Positions 56,788 to 64,000 of a stretch of 64,000 nt of DNA are shown piece after piece. This DNA is from Selaginella moellendorffii (lineage: Eukaryota > Streptophyta > Lycopodiopsida > Selaginellales > Selaginellaceae). The translations under genes were made by a program, and so were the position numbers. Positions within the stretch are counted from its first letter, which is position 1. Each line of letters begins with the position of its first letter. The stretch lies in assembly GCF_000143415.4 (NCBI RefSeq), contig NW_003314369.1, forward strand, positions 62,001 to 126,000, read 5' to 3'. The notes under the pieces were generated by a model that saw nothing but the letters and a program-made list of their open reading frames with translations, was not told the DNA's origin and did not search any database.

Positions 56788-58769
56788 ATTCTAATAAGAT
56801 ATTAAACTAATAGAATGGATTTAAGAGTTTGAGTCAATCCAAGTCATGGAGAATTAATAATACTACTATAAGCTAAAACATTTGAATACCTCAAGAAAAT
56901 GTGATCTAATATGAAGTGAATATGTATAAAAGTCTTCATAGCATATATTTCTTATAAATATCTAAGTCATATTATATTTGACTACTATAGTTTAACATCA
57001 AGAACCCCTATATCCAGAAAAACAAAACTTACCAACATGATAATATGATATTTCATGAGCATTCCTGGACTTGCAAGTGGTTTGACACTCCCAAGTATCT
57101 ATGGCAACATCATAGACTGGATAGATCTTTGTTTTTGTTCCTGTAAGGCAATAGCTTGGAGCCTTATGAAAAATCAAAATTTATCACAGTCTATTCTAGG
57201 GTTTGGATACTACAAAAGTGAGTTTATCATATATAGATAGGTGTTAAATGCTAATCTATAGGCTTAATTTATAAATTAGATCAAGAATAAACTTCCTTCA
57301 CTATATATATAGAACACTAATACAAGAGAAGGAGATGAGAAACAATATTTTCCTGAGCATGATGTTTTTGTGTCCAAGATCACTGGAAAATAAAAATAAA
57401 AGTAATTATTTTTCTTAATTCTTAAAGACTAGAAAATTATAATAGCCATTTGCAACTTCTTAAGAGCTCTTCTAATGATTGGAGTCGCTGTAGGTAGTGT
57501 TATTGCAATGTAGTCTGTGAGTGGGATGCCTTCTACCTCTACTAGTTCACATTGCATTGACAAGTCAATAAACTAATAAGAACTGAAAGCAAATTAAGAT
57601 ATATTTTGGAAAAACACTAAATTGTATGTTGATATCACCAAATTTATTGGAGACAAGGTTGTGTAAATTAATTTTCTTCAGTTATCTAGGTGTTGGGGTC
57701 TACATATAAAATCCAACTACTACATGGCAACAAATATGTGATTGCATATAGAGCACTGTATAATTAACATTTATAAATATATTTCTTTTGTTGAGTTATA
57801 TACAACAATATTATACATACAATCACATTTCAAGTGTTATAAAAGTATTTGAAATATGATTGTGTTTTATCATTGGAATATGCTATATATCTATAAGGTA
57901 TGACACTTTCAACTACCATGCAAGATTGATACCACATCATCTAAGATAATATGATGTATTTATGTGCAGTTGGGGTTTTTTTGCCTTATTCTTATGTTAT
58001 TAACTATGCATATGTTTCATTCACATTTTATTTCTTGTAGTTGTGCTTATTTCTCACAACTTTAAGGCATATTTAGATCACTGCACTCCTTAGTATAAGC
58101 ATAGTGCTTCAATAGCTTTTGCAACTACCTTTCATTTTTTATAGCCTATTTATTGATACAAAGGCAAGTGTAATCAATTGGTGTGGAGGCAAACATGATC
58201 AAAGAACTTTTTAAAATTTACTTATAAAGTGTTTTCCATTACCCTTACTAAAAAGAGTTCCCCAAACACACAATGATAGCAAATTTAGTCTATGACATTT
58301 AAAAGGCACTCAAAATTTAATTTGTATATTGGAAAAAAAGATGTCACACTTAATATGGTGGTGAAACTACCTATATTAGGGCATTGCATTGCAAACAATC
58401 CACAAAACATAATGGGTATTTGTGAGAGTGATCAAAGCATAGTACTTACATTATTTGAAATACACCTCCAAGCAATGAGAAATGAGCTATAACCATGTGA
58501 AATGAAAGGAGAAAAATTATCATAAATTTGCATTTAATAGCACAAGAATGAGACTACAAAACCTTCATTAAATTTGCAGTGATGTTATGTTGTTTGAGAT
58601 GATGTGACATCAGTTTTGTATGGCAATCTAAGGTGTTATAGCTCATGTATACATGGCATATCCCATGAAAATATTATACACATAATGAAGTTCAATTGCT
58701 TATATAGAAAGCAAAAAGTGATTGTGTCTATAATATTTTTGCATATAACTCAAATAAATCCACACTATT
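56788..58769. other. AT-rich spacer without genes
   Basis: About 2 kb of AT-rich DNA with only short open frames. I see no motif or repeat end that I can name. Confidence 0.5.
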
Positions 58770-60095
58770 AGGTCCAAGTGTATGGCTATGATGTTGTATA
58801 TTAATATTAAAGTAGTGGGATTTTGATAGCCATCAGATTCGTTTTAATCTAGACCACTTACTCTTGTATATAAGCTAAAGTTTTTGGGGTAATTGATATG
58901 CACATTTTTATATTTCATTTATATATTTCATGCACTCATGTAACATACGTAACCTTGAGATGAGATTTAGATTCACCATCACTATAGATCTTTGGAACTT
59001 TAGGGAATAAATGGGGAGAGGGGGGTACAAGAATTCCAAAAGTATAATAAAGAGAGTGAAACCAATTTGGTCAGGAAAGGCTAGTGTGACTTAAGAAGGC
59101 TACACCCATGTAATGGGTAATGATATAATTATTAAAGAGTCCAAGGCCAAAGTGAACACAGATGGACAAATAAAGTAACTTAGTGTAGTGTTCAAAAGTC
59201 GGTTCTACCTCCCCCAAGTTGAATAGTCAGTGCTTCCAATCTAAGTGTGAGTGGCACTACTTACTTGGATACCTGGCATGGTTATATTTGCTCTAACTAT
59301 ATAAATAAGGTACCTAAAGGTGGAACAGGGTGGGGGGGAGTAACCATGAAATTTGTGTAAAGCTATGGTGTTTCGAAATGTCATCCCAAAGTCCCAAACT
59401 ATGGAAAAGAAGAGGATAGTCCTTCTGCATAATAATCAAAGATATTTTCATGTGGTAAAGAAGTCTCAAAGGTCAATGGGACTGGCTTTTAAGCCCTAAC
59501 CCCAAGGTAGTGTTGGCAAGAATTATTGTAAATGGATAAGGATTTCATGAGAACTGAAGAAAAGATATTGGGAAAGGGTGTTCTCCATGTCTCCAAGCAT
59601 TTTAAAGATGCTAAGGTGTATTCATAAGATGACCACTCATGGATGGATGGCTCAGTCTTTGGGAGATAGGACTGTGGTATGAGTGGTCTTGGACTACCAA
59701 TGAGATAAACACAAATAGACATAACTTTAGCTTAAAAAACGAATAAACAAGTTGATATGTCAGTGGTACTTTTGGAAATTTATAGTGGGATTGGACACAT
59801 GGAGCACTTGGACCAAGTGCAAAGGCAGAGTAGGTGTAATTGCTCGATACTATGTGGTTGCAGTTTAACAATCACACTTAGTTAATGGCAACATTTACTA
59901 CACAGAGTACAATTCCTCTTACTCTTACTACCAATCTTTATATCCAACTAAAGTTTTTTATAGGAATCTTAGGGATGATGTGTACCACTAGTTTGATTAC
60001 CACCTATCATTCTTAGAATAATGCTTGACATTTGCATAAGTTTCCCACATATCTCTAAGAGATAATATTGTAATGGTACAATAGTTCAAGCGCAG
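58770..60095 (+). mobile_element. Second A-family retrotransposon relic, cut by element E
   Basis: 58,770-58,950 matches the A LTR (CCAAGTGTATGGCTA .. TATGCACATTTT). 59,850-60,095 matches A's gag leader and start (GGGATGATGTGTAC, CTTGACATTTGCAT, GGTACAAT-GTT-AGCGCAG). Between them, about 59,020-59,860 is an inverted copy of element D sequence (54,240-55,070). The relic ends where element E was inserted, and its remainder is beyond the window. Confidence 0.65.
59020..59860 (-). repeat. Inverted copy of element D interior
   Basis: The reverse complement parallels 54,240-55,070: TTTGCACTTGGTCC, ATGAGTGGTCAT, CCTGTTCC/GGTATCCAAGTA, and CTATACTTTTGGA-type blocks occur in the same order. It is diverged and more AT-rich. 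Confidence 0.65.
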
Positions 60096-61242
60096 TGTAA
60101 GGAACCAACTCGCCGAGGTGTCGTAGGCTAAGGGAACCCCGAAAGCATGACCAAAATGACAAAGAGTTCATCGGATGGGACCAAGTCAAAGATCGAGTCC
60201 AAGACCGACTCTAGGACCGAGTTCGAGATCGAGTCCGGAATCGAGTCCGAGACCGACTCGGGGACTGAGTTCGAGTCCGAGTTCGAGACCGAGTTCGAGA
60301 CGGAGTCCGAGATCCGAAATCGGGTCCGAGACCGAGTCCGAAGTCGAGTCCGAGGTCGGGCCCGAGATCGGGTCCGAGATCGAGTCCGCGATCGAGTCCG
60401 AGACCGAATCCGAAGTCGGATCCGAAATCGGATTCGAGATCGAGCCAGAGACTAAGTCCAAATACTAATACGGGTCAAGGGGTGAAAGCCCAAAGCGTGA
60501 GTCCCCCAGGGGGGGGGGGCTGCAGGGGGTTCCAAAAGTATAGTAGGGATAGTGAGGTCCAGGAACCAGTTTAGAAGGGACTCTCCAGTGGGGCTCCCAA
60601 ACTGACTTGAGGTTGGGACTGGGACCGAGGGGCCTTGGGTGGGAGTGAGCATGGACTTGGTTGGTGCCGGAGGGGCCATCCAAGGAAGTGCTCAAGAGCA
60701 GCTCCCACTCCCGAAAGGGAAACCGATTGCGGTGCTCCCGGCTCAAGTGGAGTGGGGCCCCACTTGAGTACCATGCGGCTCATTGGTCCTCGCCCTTCCT
60801 AGGGGCTTGGGCCTTCCTTCGGGATGGAAGTGGGGGGCGAGAGGTACCCATACCGGGCCGCTAGGCCACGGTGTTTCGCCCCGGCGTCCCGAAGCAAGTG
60901 TTGCACTCAAGACTTGGGATTTAGAGGGTCCCATGATCAAGTCTTGTGGTACCAAAGGATGTTAGGAACCTGGAAGCTTGGTGTGCTTGGCTGCTTGTGC
61001 TTGCGGGGAGTGTAGCCGAACCTTAAGTCCAGTCTAACTCGGGGAGGGGGATTGGGAGTGATTTGGGAATCCATGGATGGTGGCTAACACTCCGTTGCTC
61101 GTGCAGTGAGTAGCTGAGACCAAGTAGGAGCTGGTACCATAGGCGAGAACCTTGGCAAGGGAACTTAGCAAAAGCCAAGGCGGTGTTGGTCGGATAGGCG
61201 AGGTAAGCTGGCAAATTAGAAAGGAAAAATTTGTGGCTTACA
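60096..61242 (+). repeat. 5' LTR of element E
   Basis: 1147 bp, matching the C LTRs, including the hexamer array (about 60,188-60,459) and the poly-G run. It has a few more differences from C than the two C LTRs have from each other. Confidence 0.93.
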
Positions 61243-61301
61243 ATTTGGTATCGGAGCCTTTATCTCAGTTCTAGCGAAGGATAGAGGCGGATTGCTGGGA
61301 G

Positions 61302-64000
61302 ATGGCAAGGGCAGGGCGTAAGCGAACCCAGGCGGAGACGGAACCTCCGCCGGAGCTGGAGCCTCCGGTCGAACAAGAGGCTATGGATGAGGAATCCTTG
61401 CATGAGGAGGACTCTAGTGAGGAAACTTCCAAACAGGAGTCCGGTGGCGAGGTTTGGTCGTCCAAGGCTCGATTGGACGTGCTAGAAGGACAGTTGGCAC
61501 AGACCAATGCCCTGCTGGAAACTCTCGTACGCAAGCTAAAGCATGACGAGAGGCGGAAGAAAAAGAAAAAGACTGCGGATGCTGGCAGCGCAAAAGGTGC
61601 GGATCTTTCGGCCGGGACTGAGGCAAAACCAGACAAGGTCGAACAGACCGAAGTGGAATCAGTCCCTCAGGCAGTTCCCAAGTACAAACCAAAACCCCCA
61701 CCGGTGTTCAAGGGAGTGAACGACTATAAGGTTGTGGAGGATTGGTTTTACGATATGGAGGACTACTTCCGAGCGTTGCGGTTACCGAGCTCGGAGAAGG
61801 TCCCATGTGCAAAACCATACTTGGCAGATAATGCCAAGTCTTGGTGGAGAACAACGGAGGCCAACGAAGGACCGGTGGCCACCTGGGACATGATGAAAGC
61901 GAGGATCCGCGCGACATACGTTCCTCCGAATGCCACTCTGCATCTGAGAGATGAGTTGAGTAGGCTGAAGCAGACTGGAACCATCCAGGAATATGTGAAT
62001 GGGTTCATGGCAAAGAGGATACTTGTCACGGACATGGGGGATATGGATGCGTTCCATGCCTTTATATCAGGTTTGCAAACCTGGGCTCGCGGTGAGGTGA
62101 TGCGCTGGAACCCGACCAACTACAAGGAAGCGTTGGATGCGGCCATCAAGGTGCATTTCAACGATAACCTGCGAAAGGGGAACACGACGGGGTCGGGATC
62201 CACGTTTCACAAAGGGGCCAAACCGAGGGGAACATATAGCAAGGGGAAATTCAAGAAGAGTTTCTCTAAGAATGAGTCCTCGGGGTTCCGGAAAGGCAAA
62301 GCCGGTGGCCAGCGAGCGAGTACGTGGGGAAGTCAAGCGAAAAAAGACAAACCCACGGATAAGAAGGTCAAGTCGTATAGCAGCGTGGGCAACAACGTAT
62401 GCTACAACTGCGGCGAAGCGGGACACTTCTCGAGGGAATGTCCCTACCCGAAGAAGGCCAGAGCCAATATGGCCATCAAGTCGGGTGAAGTCCAAACTGA
62501 GGTATGTGATCCAGTCCCTAACTCAAAGTTACTCATTACACGAGCAACTTTGGTAGAGAGTCGTTCGCGACATCTACTAGCCCTCCGAGGGAAGCTCGGA
62601 GGTAGCTTTGTTAAGATCCTTATTGACACGGGTGCTTCGGATAATTTTGTGGCTGCAGACATAGTCCGGCAAGCCGGACTAACGGTGCAGCGGCTAGGCG
62701 AACCAAGGACTATAGAGTTTGTTCAAGGTAGCCAAAGCACCGATGAGGTACTTCGACAAGCGAGAGTCGAAGTGGGGACATGGAAAGTGGAGATGGATTT
62801 CACCGTCTTGGACATGGCGGGATTTGACGTGATCTTCGGAATGGATTGGTTTAATCGGTTCGTGGTAGCCCTGCATGGACAAGGTAGGAACCTTGTGGTA
62901 TTGGCGAATGCCCAAGGAAGAAGATCTAGGGTGGAGGCCCAGGATCTAAAGGTAGGGCAAAGCAAGGCCAAAGAGTCATGCTTAAACCTGGTGTCCACGA
63001 GAGGACAACTCACTAAAGGAACTAAGGCAGCCTTTTTGTGCTTACTCTCGGTGAAGAGTGACAAAAAGACAAGAACAGAAGAAGTACCTTTAGTGATCCA
63101 GCAGGTGCTGGACCAATTCCAGGATACCATGCCAGAGGAGCTACCGGCGGGGTTGCCCCCCGCACGACCAATAGAACATAAAATTGAGCTGGTCGAGGGT
63201 GCTGAGGCGGTGGTTCGTCCACCCTATCGATTGAACGAAAAAGAACTCAAGGAGCTCAAGAGCCAACTAAAGGAGTTGGTGGACAAAGGGTATGTTAGGT
63301 TGAGCAAGTCGCCGTATGGGGCACCGGTGCTATTTGTGAAAAAGAAAGATGGATCTATGCGCATGTGCATAGACTACCGGTTGCTCAACAAGTATACCAA
63401 GAAGAACAAGTACCCTTTGCCAAGGATCGAGGACCTGTTCGATAGGTTGGGAAAGGCAAAATACTTCTCGAGGATTGACCTAAGGTCAGGATACTACCAG
63501 ATCAGGGTAGCTGAGGAAGATGTCGAGAAGACAACCTGTCGAACGAGGTATGGGAGCTTTGAGTTTTTGGTGATGCCCTTTGGGCTGTGCAATGCGTTTT
63601 CAGCGTTGATGAACCACATCTTTGTACCCTATCTGGATCGCTTCGTGGTCGTCTATATTGACGACATCCTGATCTATAGCGAGACGCTAGAGGAGCATGC
63701 CGAACACTTGGCGAAGGTGTTTGAGAAACTAAGGGAACACAAACTGTATGCTAAAGAGAGCAAATGTGACTTTGCTCAACAAGAGGTAAAGTTTCTCGGG
63801 CATGTGGTGGGCCAGGACGGGCTCAAGGTGGACCCGGAGAAGGTCCAAGCGATCCAGGAATGGGAACGACCATCGAATGTACATGAGTTGAGGGCGTTCC
63901 TGGGGCTATGCAACTACTATCGAAAGTTTATCAGACACTATTCGAGAGTAGCCCTGCCCTTAACGGACCAAACAGGAAAAGGGAAGATGGTATGGACAGC
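61302..64000 (+). CDS. Gag-pol of element E (partial, 9-nt deletion in RT)
   Basis: It starts [16 protein letters not shown] like element C and stays open to the window end. It has the zinc knuckle [14 protein letters not shown], the protease [10 protein letters not shown] and RT through YIDDIL. At 63,596/63,597 nine bases present in C are missing, so the conserved [12 protein letters not shown] block reads GLCNAFSAL. The frame is kept, but this motif is near-invariant in gypsy RTs, so the enzyme is probably impaired. Whether the two introns of C are shared cannot be seen, as they would lie past 64,000. Confidence 0.9.
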   Translation, partial: MARAGRKRTQAETEPPPELEPPVEQEAMDEESLHEEDSSEETSKQESGGEVWSSKARLDVLEGQLAQTNALLETLVRKLKHDERRKKKKKTADAGSAKGADLSAGTEAKPDKVEQTEVESVPQAVPKYKPKPPPVFKGVNDYKVVEDWFYDMEDYFRALRLPSSEKVPCAKPYLADNAKSWWRTTEANEGPVATWDMMKARIRATYVPPNATLHLRDELSRLKQTGTIQEYVNGFMAKRILVTDMGDMDAFHAFISGLQTWARGEVMRWNPTNYKEALDAAIKVHFNDNLRKGNTTGSGSTFHKGAKPRGTYSKGKFKKSFSKNESSGFRKGKAGGQRASTWGSQAKKDKPTDKKVKSYSSVGNNVCYNCGEAGHFSRECPYPKKARANMAIKSGEVQTEVCDPVPNSKLLITRATLVESRSRHLLALRGKLGGSFVKILIDTGASDNFVAADIVRQAGLTVQRLGEPRTIEFVQGSQSTDEVLRQARVEVGTWKVEMDFTVLDMAGFDVIFGMDWFNRFVVALHGQGRNLVVLANAQGRRSRVEAQDLKVGQSKAKESCLNLVSTRGQLTKGTKAAFLCLLSVKSDKKTRTEEVPLVIQQVLDQFQDTMPEELPAGLPPARPIEHKIELVEGAEAVVRPPYRLNEKELKELKSQLKELVDKGYVRLSKSPYGAPVLFVKKKDGSMRMCIDYRLLNKYTKKNKYPLPRIEDLFDRLGKAKYFSRIDLRSGYYQIRVAEEDVEKTTCRTRYGSFEFLVMPFGLCNAFSALMNHIFVPYLDRFVVVYIDDILIYSETLEEHAEHLAKVFEKLREHKLYAKESKCDFAQQEVKFLGHVVGQDGLKVDPEKVQAIQEWERPSNVHELRAFLGLCNYYRKFIRHYSRVALPLTDQTGKGKMVWT

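Larger units (their letters stand above)
60096..64000 (+). mobile_element. Ty3/gypsy element E, second C-family copy (runs off the window)
   Basis: LTR 60096-61242 (TGTAAG .. CTTACA, same hexamer array), primer site TGGTATCGGAGCC at 61246-61258, then gag-pol. It is very close to element C throughout. The five bases before it are CGCAG, a candidate target duplication whose partner is outside the window. Confidence 0.93.

Overview
The window reads as nuclear DNA of a plant, most likely a lycophyte such as Selaginella (inference). Introns are about 50-70 bp with GT..AG ends, the genes are land-plant families (phytocalpain DEK1, PHT1 phosphate transporter, FAD-dependent glycerol-3-phosphate dehydrogenase, PPR proteins), and the PPR gene is built from 31-residue S-type repeats. 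Gene models come from reading splice sites and frames by eye. Family names rest on recalled family features, not on a search.

Positions 1-34,000 are gene-rich. In order: an ELL/occludin-homology nuclear protein (+, 5' end outside the window); a DUF300/TMEM184 membrane protein (-); an unrecognised acidic protein (+); a PHT1-type phosphate transporter (+); a leucine-rich-repeat protein (-); tRNA-promoter-like (SINE-like) repeats; a graveyard of PPR, F-box and GPDH gene fragments; one intact PPR gene (-); 3.1 kb with no recognisable gene; the mitochondrial FAD-GPDH gene (-); a two-exon gene whose N-terminal half resembles the helical bundle of bacterial delta-endotoxins (-); and the 29-exon DEK1 gene (-), broken by one 141-base run of N.

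Positions 34,000-64,000 are AT-rich spacer and nested retrotransposons. An old Ty3/gypsy element (A) was split by a non-coding LTR element (B, minus orientation, target duplication GATCT). One LTR of B was later split by a young chromodomain Ty3/gypsy element (C, target duplication CTGCC). A B-family LTR further right was split by a small element (D) full of hexamer repeats. A second A-family copy is cut by a second C-family element (E), which runs off the window end. C has near-identical LTRs, one long gag-pol frame, two short spliceosomal-type introns in the integrase part and one in-frame TGA. D and the LTRs of C share a GAGTCC-type hexamer array.

The host genes do not form a pathway. The items most worth a second look are the endotoxin-like plant gene, the introns inside the retrotransposon pol gene, the hexamer arrays shared by LTRs and a non-autonomous element, and the GPDH fragment (intron included) stranded in the PPR graveyard.
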